Assembly (NCBI RefSeq): GCF_037392515.1
Contig: NC_090281.1
Location: forward strand, 52,740,753 to 52,804,752
Length of the DNA stretch: 64,000 nt
Direction: 5' to 3'
From: Haliotis asinina
Lineage: Eukaryota > Mollusca > Gastropoda > Lepetellida > Haliotidae
Shown here: positions 59,001 through 64,000 of the stretch, piece by piece
How positions within the stretch are numbered: the first letter of the stretch is position 1
Layout: each line of letters starts with the position of its first letter
Position numbers and translations under genes: made by a program
The notes under the pieces: generated by a model
Told to the model about the DNA's origin: nothing
The model's input: the letters and a program-made list of their open reading frames with translations, nothing else
Databases searched by the model: none

Positions 59001-60554
59001 TTCTCCAATGCTTGTTGTGTAAGAGGCGACCAACGGGATCGGGTGGTCAGGTTCCCTCACTTGGTTGACACGTCATCGTATCTCATTTGCGTACATTGAT
59101 AATCATGCTGTTGATCACTGGATTGTCTAGTCCAGACTCGATTCCTTAGAGACCACCGCCATATAGCTGGAATGTTGCAACCAACCAACCGACGATACAG
59201 TATTAGTGAAAGTGATTAATTGTTATGTATGAAATGACGCTATGTTAATTCAATTGCCCCAATTCTTCAAACAGCGACTGCTGAGTGCACACCTTGAACT
59301 ATGACGTGATGAAAGTTTTGTGGTCGGGGATGACGGTTAGGGATAGGGGATTGTGTTGAGTGTTACGTCAGCACATCATTCAAGGGGCGCGGACAAGTAC
59401 GACATACGTTAGATCCCCAATAACGCTCGGGTGATCGTAACTCCTCATCGGTGGTCTCTCACCGTACAGAGTAGATGAGTGTAGTTTTATGTCGCTTTTA
59501 GAACACAAGTGACAACACAAATGTACACATTTGGGGAACCGAACACGGGTTTTCAGTGAAGAGTCAACAGTCTAACTAAGTAGCTACCGCTTAAACGCCA
59601 TGTTGAATCCATTAATATAGCTTTTCACGACATATATGCTCCTGACTACCCCGACATAGCGAGTATATAGAGGATTCCGGGTAGAATGCTTCTGGTCTTA
59701 TCTGGTGTCCCAGACGATTACACGAATCGGGTGGTCGGTGTCGTCTCTTCAATCAAATTTCCAGGCCTCTATCATATCGATCAATGCGTCTTCTTTGGAT
59801 ACATAAGAAAGAAGGCATTTTTTATAAAGCTTATATATACGAATTGGTTTGTTTATTGTTTTAAGCCACACTTAGCAATATTGCCGCTACACGTTGGTAG
59901 TCAGTGAATAATCGAGACTGGACCAGACAATCCAATGATCAACAGCATGAGCATCGATCTCCGCAACTGGGGTCCGTTGCTTGCGGTGATCTGGCAGTAT
60001 GATAACTCTATGGGTCAAGCGGTGCTGTCATAAAGCTACATGAGGACGTTTTTATATCCACCCTTACAAGTGTTAATTTTAGATTGATGGTTAAGGCGTT
60101 GTTTCTCTACCCACATCCATTCTTCAGATGCCGTTAACTGAAAACTAAAGACATCGCAGAACTCGACTCACTAAGGTCTAGTTACGCTCTTGCTCACCTT
60201 GCTTTGCATCTTTTTCCAGAATTCCAATCCATCCTGGCATTCCGACAGCAACATCAGCAACCCGGAGCCTTCGGTCGCTCCGACATATACGTCGTCTGCC
60301 GTTTGCGACCTCTCACCTTTGAACTGTCACCGTGCAGCGCAGAGGTGAAGGCTTGCCAATGGATGCCACTGGAACAGCTCCAGAACGAAATGGCTCGCTC
60401 TCCTATCACCAAACGTCTGGTCGACATCGGTAGGTTCGGACTAGAAGAGGGGTTCGACAACGTCGACATTTTGTCGGAACAGATGGCGTCAGTGTATAAA
60501 GGGTTAACGTATAAACTGTACCACCGAAGTTTGCCGAAGAACTGGAAGGTTTGA
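19839..60554 (+). CDS. NUDT6: NUDT6, Nudix hydrolase 6 (6 coding exons over 41 kb)
   Basis: Coding exons are 19839-20028, 22635-22841, 23292-23350, 24856-24907, 32971-33018 and 60220-60554, joined in phase into 296 residues (human NUDT6 is 316). Residues 1-30 are rich in Arg and hydrophobics without acids, resembling a mitochondrial presequence. An N-terminal NUDT6-specific region contains AVWLQVP and GFTFHHAEGD. Next come LWKFPGG and a perfect Nudix box (GX5EX7REUXEEXGU) at residues 161-183, with the metal-binding REVFEE. RQQHQQPGAFGRSD and YKLYHRSLP match the family closely. Nudix enzymes hydrolyse nucleoside diphosphate derivatives; the exact substrate of NUDT6 is poorly defined. Vertebrate NUDT6 overlaps FGF2 antisense; no FGF is evident here. 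Two of its splice junctions are amplified into minisatellites. Confidence 0.95.
20097..20262 (-). repeat. SINE family 2, minus orientation (NUDT6 intron)
   Basis: Contains TTTAACACCATGCCAAGTA, TATATGGTGACTGTCTGTTA, GGCCAGACAATCCAGTGATC and CAACTGGGATATGATGACAA. Diverged and truncated at the head. Confidence 0.75.
20505..20713. repeat. 43-bp minisatellite, left block, about 5 copies
   Basis: Same unit as 21454-22634, with modules CTGGGGTGTTATTGCTATAT, TATTACACAG and AGTGCCTAC. It is cut off from the main array by an unrelated segment of about 740 bp. Confidence 0.92.
20730..21453. mobile_element. Possible 724-bp insertion splitting the 43-bp array
   Basis: Bounded by an exact 11-bp inverted repeat, TTTCTAAGATG (20730-20740) and CATCTTAGAAA (21443-21453), and flanked on both sides by the same minisatellite. 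An internal pair of CATTGTGACGTAATGCAAAA-like copies lies near 21300 and 21369. No clear target duplication and no coding capacity were found, so the transposon reading is tentative. Confidence 0.4.
21454..22634. repeat. 43-bp minisatellite built from the NUDT6 exon-2 acceptor, about 27 copies
   Basis: Each unit reads AGTGCCTACAGACCTGGG, then ATGTTACTGCTATATTATTA, then CACAG. Its first 17 bases match the start of NUDT6 exon 2 (AGTGCCTGCAGTCCTGG) with one mismatch. The remaining 26 match the intron end ATTACACAG. The array runs directly into the exon, and the final copy is the functional acceptor (AG at 22633-22634). The unit has no stop in any plus frame, which explains the overlapping repeat-coded open frames. 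Confidence 0.95.
22635..22841 (+). CDS. NUDT6: NUDT6 coding exon 2
   Basis: The acceptor is TCATTACACAG. AG completes a Glu codon, followed by 68 codons (CLQSWQAEDRSAVWLQVP and onward) and one base. The start at 22635 is chosen over the nearby CTGCAG at 22644 because only it restores the phase left by exon 1. The donor is TTCAG then GTATCT. Contains HHAEGDKA and ATHQIGASG, conserved in NUDT6. Confidence 0.92.
22903..22965. repeat. (GTGTGC)n/(GCGTGC)n microsatellite 60 bases after an exon donor
   Basis: Alternating purine-pyrimidine run with many CG steps, a sequence prone to Z-DNA, starting 61 bases past the NUDT6 exon-2 donor. Confidence 0.95.
22966..23291 (+). other. NUDT6 intron 2, remainder
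   Basis: AT-rich intron sequence ending in the acceptor ACTTCAG; nothing else recognised. Confidence 0.6.
23292..23350 (+). CDS. NUDT6: NUDT6 coding exon 3
   Basis: A 59-base microexon: GG finishing Gly, then 19 codons FVVREDLEQVLVIKDKNSK. The donor GTAAGT is a perfect consensus. It forms the first strand of the Nudix fold. Confidence 0.93.
23351..24355 (+). other. NUDT6 intron 3, first part
   Basis: AT-rich sequence with no gene or repeat recognised. Confidence 0.6.
24356..24480 (+). repeat. SINE family 2 fragment, plus orientation
   Basis: Contains TTGATGCTCATTGCATCTAT, CACTGGATTGTCAGG and GACTGCCACCACATAGCTGG; head and tail are missing. Confidence 0.65.
24518..24745 (-). repeat. SINE family 2, minus orientation
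   Basis: Contains GCACTCAGCAATATTCCAGT, GGTGGTCTGTAATTAACC, GACCAGACATTCCAGTGA and the head GACCTGTTCTAACT. It lies 110 bases before NUDT6 exon 4. Confidence 0.85.
24856..24907 (+). CDS. NUDT6: NUDT6 coding exon 4 (first half of the Nudix box)
   Basis: A 52-base exon: FNLWKFPGGLSDLGEDI plus one base. The acceptor is CTCTTTTCAG; the donor is GATATAG then GTAGGT. The Nudix box is interrupted after its glutamate, and the donor region is the founder of the array that follows. Confidence 0.94.
24894..25700. repeat. 35-bp minisatellite built from the NUDT6 exon-4 donor, about 23 copies
   Basis: The unit reads TCTAGGGTGAGGATATAG then GTAGGTACATTATTCAC. The first part corresponds to the last 17 bases of exon 4 with one extra base, the second to the first 17 bases of the intron. 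Many copies keep an intact GATATAG/GTAGGT donor. A higher-order block of six units recurs, with exact junction copies at 25116 and 25304 (spacings 208 and 188). Copies decay towards 25700. Confidence 0.95.
25701..27330 (+). other. NUDT6 intron 4, proximal part
   Basis: AT-rich, with a short four-copy repeat at 25984-26075 (unit with GGATTTACAATACACAGCCC). No nested gene recognised. Confidence 0.5.
25984..26075. repeat. Short tandem repeat, about 24 bp x 4
   Basis: Units contain GATTTACAA(T/A)ACACA and CCC(A/G)G, differing by single bases. Confidence 0.8.
27331..27487 (+). repeat. SINE family 1 (tRNA-derived), plus orientation
   Basis: An A-box-like TAGCTTAGGGCTTGAAAC, a B-box AGGTTCGATTCCTG, the linker GTACAATGTGTGAA and the tail GGAATATTGCTGTAAGCAG and ACTCACTCACTC. 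Confidence 0.85.
27488..32382 (+). other. NUDT6 intron 4, middle part
   Basis: AT-rich. Contains a small palindrome at about 27950-27990 (AAATCTGGCAGATTT). Open frames of 60-125 codons on both strands (for example at 28429-28806) lack splice context and family resemblance. Confidence 0.5.
32383..32545 (+). repeat. SINE family 1, plus orientation, diverged
   Basis: GGGGTAGCCTTACGGTTTAA, CTGCTCGTCACCTGACGACC, ACATGGGCACAATGTGTGA and TGCTGAAATATTGCTAAAAG mark the family. Confidence 0.8.
32971..33018 (+). CDS. NUDT6: NUDT6 coding exon 5 (second half of the Nudix box)
   Basis: A 48-base exon: GT finishing Gly, DTAVREVFEETGVKT, then one base. The acceptor is TTTTTGTTGTAG; the donor is AACAG then GTAACA. 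Carries the REVFEE metal-binding core. Confidence 0.95.
33137..33281. mobile_element. Foldback element with GTTTCACAAAG ends
   Basis: GGGCTCTGTTTCACAAAG at the left faces CTTTGTGCAACGGGC at the right. The arms pair imperfectly over about 30 bases. It resembles the elements at 5256 and 37104. Confidence 0.6.
33282..34547 (+). other. NUDT6 intron 5, start
   Basis: AT-rich intron, no gene seen. Confidence 0.55.
34548..34910. repeat. 27-bp degenerate minisatellite, about 13 copies
   Basis: The unit is close to GTTGTGACATTACTGATGAT plus GACACCT, and codes 9-residue blocks such as TPVVTLLMM on the plus strand. The period divides by three, which gives a long repeat-coded frame, but Val/Leu/Thr-rich filler without a splice context argues against a gene. 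Confidence 0.85.
34911..36189 (+). other. NUDT6 intron 5 segment
   Basis: Contains a GT/CGTG microsatellite at 35273-35312. The open frames here lack coding evidence. Confidence 0.5.
36190..36381 (-). CDS. Possible terminal exon of an unidentified minus-strand gene
   Basis: On the minus strand a strong acceptor CATTTGTCTTTGCAG precedes 63 codons in phase 0 that end at TAG (36192-36190). The peptide begins IQDTPTNRKIPKKYFLDFQY and ends with Tyr-rich sequence NLEFDKEYITLS. It is hydrophilic, with lysines and tyrosines, like a cytoplasmic tail, but matches no family I know. No upstream partner exon was found to the right, so it may be chance or the relic of a nested gene. Confidence 0.25.
   Translation of the reverse strand: MQDTPTNRKIPKKYFLDFQYFTNPKAERMTGQSTMKLYPFPTMYTNYLERSNLEFDKEYITLS
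37104..37194. mobile_element. Small foldback element, GATCC(T/A) ends
   Basis: GATCCTCAAAGCGTTCGT at the left pairs with ACGAACGCTTGTGGATC at the right, with ACGTTACGAC / GTCGTAG inside. About 91 bp, no coding capacity. Confidence 0.65.
37822..37894 (-). repeat. SINE family 3 (tRNA-like) fragment
   Basis: The reverse complement has a B-box-like GGGTTCGACCCAC and A-box region CCGCAGTGATTTGTGGCTAG. Related to 50293-50370 and 57803-57875. Confidence 0.5.
38060..38185 (+). repeat. SINE family 1 fragment
   Basis: GTTCGATTCCCCATATGGGT, GGTGCCCATGCCATAACATT and GCTGAGATACTGCTGAAAAC show a diverged 3' two-thirds of the family. Confidence 0.65.
38186..40075 (+). other. NUDT6 intron 5 segment without recognised genes
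   Basis: Overlapping plus and minus open frames at 38769-39198 have no domain, paired splice sites or family resemblance. Confidence 0.5.
40076..40262 (+). repeat. SINE family 2, plus orientation
   Basis: GGGTTAGAACTAATATTCAG, AAGAGGCGACTAACAGGATC, TTGACACGTCATCGTATCCC and GATTATTACAGACCGCC are in order. Confidence 0.88.
40263..43566 (+). other. NUDT6 intron 5 segment
   Basis: An AC/CG microsatellite at 40355-40382, an isolated donor-like CAG/GTGAGT at about 41054 and a SINE tail scrap near 42895. No gene recognised. Confidence 0.5.
43567..43600. repeat. (TTCG)n microsatellite
   Basis: Eight to nine tandem TTCG units. Confidence 0.97.
43719..43868 (-). repeat. SINE family 1, minus orientation, near full length
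   Basis: Reverse order: GTGAGTGAGTGAGTTTG tail, GCCGCTTTTAACAATATTCC, CCACTAGGCTACCCTATCGC at the tRNA head. Confidence 0.9.
43883..44158 (+). repeat. SINE family 2, full-length reference copy
   Basis: GACCCGTGAAGGTCCCGGGG, CTTCAGCAACCCATGCGTGC, AAGAGGCGACTAACGGGATC, CGATGCTCATGTTGTTGGTC, GACTCGATTATTTACAGACC, ATATAGCTGGAATATTGCTG and GCGGCGTAAAACTAAACTCA followed by ACTC repeats. It is the cleanest copy in the window and was used to judge the others. Confidence 0.95.
44429..44588 (+). repeat. SINE family 1, plus orientation
   Basis: The A-box GTTAGCCTAGTGGGTAAAGC, the B-box region TTCGATTCTCTACATGGG and the tail GGAATATTGCTAAAAGCACC. Confidence 0.9.
45234..45355 (+). repeat. SINE family 1, plus orientation, shortened
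   Basis: GACTGGGTAAAGCGTTCGCT, CCGGGTTCGATTCTCTGAG and ATTAAACTCACTCGC; the middle is deleted. Confidence 0.8.
46019..46142 (-). repeat. SINE family 2 fragment, minus orientation
   Basis: TTGCGCCGCATTCAGCAATG, CTGTCTGTAAATAGTTGAAT and GACCTGCGCAATTGGGATAA; the head is missing. Confidence 0.8.
47151..47331 (+). repeat. SINE family 1, plus orientation, with duplicated linker
   Basis: TGGCGGTAGCCTAGTGG, CGGGTTCGATTCTCCACGTG and GGCGTAAAACTCAACTCACT. The linker (GTGTGCATTGTG, GGGTGCAGTGTG) occurs twice. Confidence 0.88.
47375..47480 (+). repeat. SINE family 2 head fragment
   Basis: GTTAAGGTCCGGGGAAGAAC, CTTCAGCAACCCATGCTTGC and GGTCAGGCTCGCTGACCTGG. An inverted head fragment follows at 47565-47655. 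Confidence 0.8.
47565..47655 (-). repeat. SINE family 2 head fragment, inverted
   Basis: CCTGACCACCCGATCTCAT, GCTGAAAACTCTGATCCGGA; it can pair with 47375-47480. Confidence 0.65.
47761..48312. repeat. Dispersed repeat carrying TCAAGGTCA motifs, copy 1
   Basis: Aligns end to end with 54435-54940, from GGAATATAGTATTAGGCTC to GGGGGATTATGTCGCCTTAG. Exact TCAAGGTCA occurs at 47922-47930 and 48063-48071, and the inverted partial GACCTTGA at 47906-47913. TCAAGGTCA is the extended half-site known for ERR and NR5A nuclear receptors. Internal phrases recur about every 150-170 bases (ACCCTTGTCAGCGA, TTCTTCA, AAGCATCATCTTGG). Confidence 0.85.
48620..49065 (+). pseudogene. Degenerate Tc1/mariner transposase 3' fragment
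   Basis: DNARP (GACAATGCCCGTCCA), a SLDLNPTGNAWD motif near 48858-48893 and a C-terminal IPQQRYRLIWSMQRRVEA stretch appear in plus orientation in differing frames with stops (TGA soon after DNARPW). Only the second half of the enzyme remains. Confidence 0.8.
49492..49620 (-). repeat. SINE family 2 fragment, minus orientation
   Basis: GTTCAGCAATATTATAGCTA, GATAATCGACCTGACAATAC and GTCGATCTGCGCAACAGAG. Confidence 0.82.
50293..50370 (+). repeat. SINE family 3 (tRNA-like) head
   Basis: GTGCAGTGGTTGAAAGGG (A-box region) and GGTTCGAATCCCGGATAGG (B-box). The same head occurs inverted at 57803-57875. There is no cloverleaf good enough for a functional tRNA. Confidence 0.55.
50371..54434 (+). other. 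NUDT6 intron 5 segment without recognised genes
   Basis: The longest open frame (169 codons, 51905-52414) starts at GTG and has no domain or splice context. A CCCCACC-rich patch lies at 52868-52892. No repeats stand out otherwise. Confidence 0.5.
54435..54940. repeat. Dispersed repeat carrying TCAAGGTCA motifs, copy 2
   Basis: Partner of 47761-48312. One exact TCAAGGTCA at 54594-54602; the second site is mutated to TCAAGATCA. Ends GGGATTATGTCACCTTAG. Both copies lie in NUDT6 intron 5 in the same orientation. Confidence 0.85.
55211..55384 (+). repeat. SINE family 1, full-length reference copy
   Basis: GGTAGCCTAGTGGTTAAAGC (A-box), GACCCGGGTTCGATTCCCCA (B-box), ATGGGTACAATGTGTGAAGC, GGAATATTGCTAAAAAGCGG, CGTAAAATTAAACTCACTC. 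Cleanest member of the family here. Confidence 0.95.
55385..57077 (+). other. NUDT6 intron 5 segment
   Basis: Apart from a degenerate repeat of about 34 bp at 56262-56440, nothing recognised; the GC-richer stretch at 55740-55960 has no supported frame. Confidence 0.5.
56262..56440. repeat. Degenerate tandem repeat of about 34 bp, 5 copies
   Basis: Units share TTCTGTCATACTGGTTGA and CGAGGGTGG. Confidence 0.8.
57078..57297 (+). repeat. Chimeric SINE: family 2 head joined to family 1 body
   Basis: 57078-57156 holds the family 2 head (TCCGGGTTAGAATTGGTCTT, GATCGGGTGGTCAGGCTAAC). About 28 bases later, 57185-57297 is the family 1 body (CGCCACATGGGTACAAAGTG, GCTGGAATATTGCTAAACGC) with tail. Confidence 0.7.
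57665..57802 (+). repeat. SINE family 1, plus orientation, tail replaced
   Basis: GTACCTCAGTGGTTAAAGCG, GACCCGGGTTCTATTACCC and TGGGATACTGCTAAAAGA; the tail is cut by an inverted family 3 head at 57803. Confidence 0.88.
57803..57875 (-). repeat. SINE family 3 (tRNA-like) head, minus orientation
   Basis: The reverse complement contains CACCGCAGTGGTTTATAATA, then GGGTTCGAATCCCGGATGG. Confidence 0.6.
59010..59188 (+). repeat. SINE family 2, plus orientation
   Basis: AAGAGGCGACCAACGGGATC, GGTTGACACGTCATCGTATC, CTGTTGATCACTGGATTGTC and CGCCATATAGCTGGAATGTT. Confidence 0.9.
59858..59972 (-). repeat. SINE family 2 fragment, minus orientation
   Basis: CACACTTAGCAATATTGCCG, GGACCAGACAATCCAATGAT and CAGCATGAGCATCGATCTCC. 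Confidence 0.85.
60220..60554 (+). CDS. NUDT6: NUDT6 last coding exon (6)
   Basis: The acceptor CTTTTTCCAG is followed by AA finishing Glu, then 110 codons to TGA at 60552-60554. Encodes RQQHQQPGAFGRSDIYVVCR, CQWMPLEQL, SPITKRL, EEGFDNVDI and YKGLTYKLYHRSLPKNW, all hallmarks of NUDT6 beyond the Nudix box. Confidence 0.96.
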
Positions 60555-61604
60555 CGTCAGTAATGCCTGTAGGCACGAAGCAACGTTGAGCAGGTTGATT
60601 ATTGGCATTGATTAGCCTATTTACTCCCAATTAATGTCTTTCGTTATTTCAATCAGGGCGTAGGTCTGTGGGTGGAGCTATATTCGTAAAAACTATGCAA
60701 GAGTTTGAATGTGTTTTAAATCTGTAGTTGTGAATCATATCTTGCTTCCGATAGGGTGTTGGTAGTCTCGCTGTGAAAGTATTCAAGGACGACTGAAATT
60801 AAAGAACAGCAGGGGTGCTTCTTCGTCTTTTGTGAAGTAACTTTTAGAGTCAAGGAATCAACACTGGAAAGGTTTTGTAATAATGGTTGTACCTACAGTG
60901 TTGAATAGTTTACTTTTATCTGGCATCAAACATTATGTTGAATTCAGTAATTCAGTGGTTTTATTGAATTTGCTAATTCAGACACATTGGTTAATGGTCT
61001 CCTAAAAGTGCAGAAAGCGACGCAAATTCGCATATGACGGAATATTTTGACATGTATTATAATAATTTGTTTTGCCTTATGCAAGTCACATGTACATGGC
61101 CGGGAAGGATGCTATCTGTGTTAACGGACTGCTGAGAGTGTAAAGTTTTCGACACAATGACTTGAAGTATTAGGGTAAAGGGTTTGTTTTACATTTTGAT
61201 TGGCATTTAAGTACAAAGTGTGCTTGGAAAACTCGTTTTGTTATTGTCCTTTCTACATTGTGTATTTCTGATTGGTTTACAACACGATGACTTAAAATAT
61301 TTGGGTCACGGGTACGTCTTTCATGTTGATTTCACAGTTGGCTCATTCCTGTGATGCCTAATACGTACACGATGCGATGTTGCAATCCATATATGGTGAG
61401 ATTTGCGGGAAGCAGTTTTTATGCAACTGGGTGCCCAGCCAGTATCTGTCCCATGCAACATGGTTTAGTTGAGAATATAATTATTGATATCCAGTGACAG
61501 AAACAAATATTTTGAAGTTGTATCCGGCCGTTGGCAGACCTACTGTTTACGGGGGCGGCTGGGAGTATTGAATGCATTGTGAATGTATGTATATTTATAA
61601 TAAA
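60555..61604 (+). other. NUDT6 3' UTR with candidate poly(A) signal
   Basis: AATAAA lies at 61599-61604, about 1.05 kb past the stop; an ATTAAA-like sequence near 60799 could give a shorter transcript. No antisense coding exon was seen. Confidence 0.55.
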
Positions 61605-61840
61605 CAGTTTTACCTTTACCATTGACCTGGGTAGTGTTTATGGTTATCGTTTATGTCACTATGCTTGAACATCCTCATTCCTGGATATACTGTCAGAGTA
61701 GTCTGGTATCAGAGCTTGCCTGGGCGTCTGCAAACCACGATGATAGAGCATTCCATACAACTGAGTAATTGGCGTAAATCCTCTGGCCGTGGGTACACGA
61801 TGTGCTGAAAATACACCCGTCAATTTATTTGCTAAAGTGC

Positions 61841-61897
61841 GGACAACATCATTTTGCAAATACACAAAATGGTAACATTCCAAACACATACGGCTCG
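61841..61897. repeat. Segment of about 57 bp repeated at 63347-63403
   Basis: Both copies contain ATTTTGCAAATACACAAAAT, TAACATTCCAA/TTACATTCCAA and CACATACGGCTCG. Probably pieces of one dispersed repeat. Confidence 0.85.
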
Positions 61898-62032
61898 ATT
61901 GAAGTAAATCCTCTTCTTATTAATACTTGGAAGGGAAGCCCACTGTCAATATTACATAATATAACTCGGGTATGTCACCAGTGCGGACTGCGGGTGAAAT
62001 TAGGTCCCACAAAGTGGAAATGAGTAAGTTTG

Positions 62033-62170
62033 AATTTATGCCGCTTTTAGCAGTATTCCAGCAATATCACGACGGGGGCATCAGAAATAGGCTGCACACA
62101 AAGAACTCATCGAACCCGAGGCATAGGCGTGACGAGGGAACGGTTTAACCACTGGGCTACCCCGCCACCC
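62033..62170 (-). repeat. SINE family 1, minus orientation
   Basis: GCCGCTTTTAGCAGTATTCC, CAGCAATATCACGACGGGGG and GGTTTAACCACTGGGCTACC at the head. Confidence 0.9.
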
Positions 62171-62171
62171 T

Positions 62172-62350
62172 AAGTGGCGACGAACTGGATGGGATGGTTA
62201 GTTTCAATGAGTCCGTAGAATCTAATCGTAGTCAAAATGCATGGATCGATGCTCATGATGGCAATCACTGGATTGTCCCGCCCAAACTCGATCACTCACA
62301 GACCCCCATCATATAGTTGTAATGTTGCTAACTGTGATGTGCATTAAAGA
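62172..62350 (+). repeat. SINE family 2, plus orientation, diverged
   Basis: AAGTGGCGACGAACTGGATG, CGATGCTCATGATGGCAATC, CACTGGATTGTCCCGCCC and ATCATATAGTTGTAATGTTG. Confidence 0.82.
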
Positions 62351-63963
62351 TAAAAAATATGAACCACTGAAGTGTTGATTTCAGAGAATGCCTGACAGTT
62401 TAGTTAAACCATTACGTGTGTTTATCTAAATATGTAATTGACCGTTTGTGTCTTGAGGTTAAACCTGTTTTCGATAGCTGTTGACGAACATCGTATCAAC
62501 AAGTTCAGCTGTTTGCGCTCAATACGAAATAACGTTGGTCTGTTAAATCTAATTCTACAACTGGCAAGCCGTTATATTACTTTTCTTCGTGAATTGAAAT
62601 GTTTGAGAACTTTGGTATCTGTGGCATTGAGAGTTCCGGGGCACGCTCCCGCCCACAGTGAGTGGTAGGCGTTCTCTGCAATCATTCAGTTGAGGCAAAA
62701 ACAGCGAATTGTATGTTTTTATCCCTTTTCCACGAAGGGGTGAATGATTATTTATCCCTCAAGATAAAATATTCTCAAAACATCAAGGTCATGGAATATT
62801 CACAAACAAATTTATCAGTAATACGTATCACAAAGGATGCTGAAGATATTCTTGATGTTGCACGAATACTGAGAAAATAAATTCTAAACTGAATTTCGTC
62901 AACACTGATAACATTCTTCCTTTATCTCTGTTTCAGAATACGTTTCAGCTTCCAGTGTTATCAACTGAAGTTTTAAAATACCTTCATGTTTCATGAATAC
63001 TGAAAGAATTGTAAAGTGCCACGTTATATCATCAAACAGGATCGTCAAGAAACAGATCATATATTTTTCTGCTTTATTTCAGCATAATATATTCCAAACA
63101 AGATCTGGATGCAGTTGACCACTGTATATCTTTTATATAACCGCATAACTGTATTATAGGCCACTAGGCCGATATTTACGCAAATAAACTGTCTGTCTTT
63201 TATCAGCACTAAGAATGTTAACATTACAAGGTCTTCATTTATCTGTTTTAATGTTTCACCTTCACGATTATCCATTATATTGTTAAACCATATCCTTCCT
63301 GTGAAGAACACCCTGTGAAGCTAGTCAGCTGTATTTCCTACAATATGGACAACAACATTTTGCAAATACACAAAATGGTTACATTCCAAGCACATACGGC
63401 TCGTTGACCGCATCAACACTCGAACCCATCAACCCTGACTTAAGGGTAAAACAACTGGCTTCAGAGAATACGCAAGCAGGATGATTGTCGACATTTGTTT
63501 CAAAACAAATTGGATTTCCCCGCGAACCATTTGTCCTCCCCCGCTAACAGGAGTTACGGGGTTTGTTAGTGTGGGAGGATTCGATATTCAACGGTTCCCA
63601 TCACGCCGAACTCCCCCGAAACTCCATGATGAAAAGACAACAGGTCGAATGTTCCAAGAGGCAGATGTTTCCAGTCAATGAGAGGTTGTTTTCTGACACA
63701 AGCAAGCTATTAAACAAGATGAACACGGATTGAGTTTCTCTGTGGTGACTGTAAGCCATCTGTAATCGATACCACCGTGAGCCTGTACAGTAACCTACGT
63801 CTATACTGAACACGGTTATCAAAAAGTGATCGGTGGTATGGTGATAGGATGGTTTTTCGGTCCCGTCAACATAAAATTTACTCAAAATGCTTACAGCGAA
63901 CTGCGGTTATTACGAACTGATATTACTAGTCTGTTTGAACACGTTTAACCGTAGGTGTGGCAA

Positions 63964-64000
63964 GGGGCGGGTAGGTGTGGGATAACCTAGGGGTTACGAT
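63964..64000 (+). repeat. SINE family 1 head, cut by the window edge
   Basis: GGGGCGGGTAGGTGTGGGAT and AACCTAGGGGTTAC match the family A-box region. Confidence 0.6.

Larger units (their letters stand above)
57876..60219 (+). other. NUDT6 intron 5, distal end
   Basis: Contains two family 2 SINEs (59010-59188 plus, 59858-59972 minus) and otherwise unrecognised sequence leading to the pyrimidine-rich acceptor TTTTTCCAG. Confidence 0.5.
61605..64000. other. Intergenic region downstream of NUDT6
   Basis: Holds SINE copies and a repeated segment of about 57 bp. The short open frames (for example 62438-62880) have no recognisable domain. The right edge ends inside a SINE. Confidence 0.5.

Overview
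This is eukaryotic nuclear DNA: multi-exon genes with GT-AG introns, long AT-rich introns, minisatellites, tRNA-derived SINEs and MITEs. The dominant SINE tail (GCTGGAATATTGCT followed by GCGGCGTAAAAC and an ACTC-rich end) recalls gastropod, especially abalone (Haliotis), genomes. That attribution comes from memory of the repeat and is an inference.

Layout. (1) 1-2366 is a 35-bp minisatellite running into the last coding exon (2367-2836, +) of a large nuclear cofactor-like gene whose other exons lie outside the window. (2) 8177-12097 (-) is a three-exon gene for a secreted, probably GPI-anchored Ly6/uPAR (three-finger) protein; its intron 2 holds two adjacent MITEs, one of them MULE-like with a 9-bp target duplication. 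(3) 13895-17509 (+) is a four-exon gene for a Lys-rich 234-residue protein that I do not recognise, with a broken Tc1/mariner transposase antisense in its second intron. (4) 19839-60554 (+) is NUDT6, a Nudix hydrolase of 296 residues in six coding exons plus a probable 5' UTR exon. Its Nudix box is split by an 8-kb intron, and its last intron is 27 kb and full of SINEs, foldback elements, Tc1 debris and a dispersed repeat carrying TCAAGGTCA motifs. (5) 60555-64000 is the NUDT6 3' UTR and repeat-rich intergenic DNA.

The most unusual signal is shared by three of the four genes. At four splice junctions the tandem repeat beside the exon is made of copies of the junction itself. The 35-bp array before 2367 copies a complete 3' splice site plus 8 exonic bases about 65 times. 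The 43-bp array before NUDT6 coding exon 2 (22635) copies that acceptor plus 17 exonic bases about 32 times. The 35-bp array after NUDT6 coding exon 4 (24907) copies the donor plus about 17 exonic bases about 23 times. The last intron of the orphan gene has just two copies of its acceptor, 47 bp apart. In each case the real site is the copy at the exon edge and the rest lie in the intron as decoys. This looks like a recurrent process of splice-junction amplification at different ages.

Exon structures were built by reading splice sites, phases and translations by eye; no alignment or RNA evidence was available.
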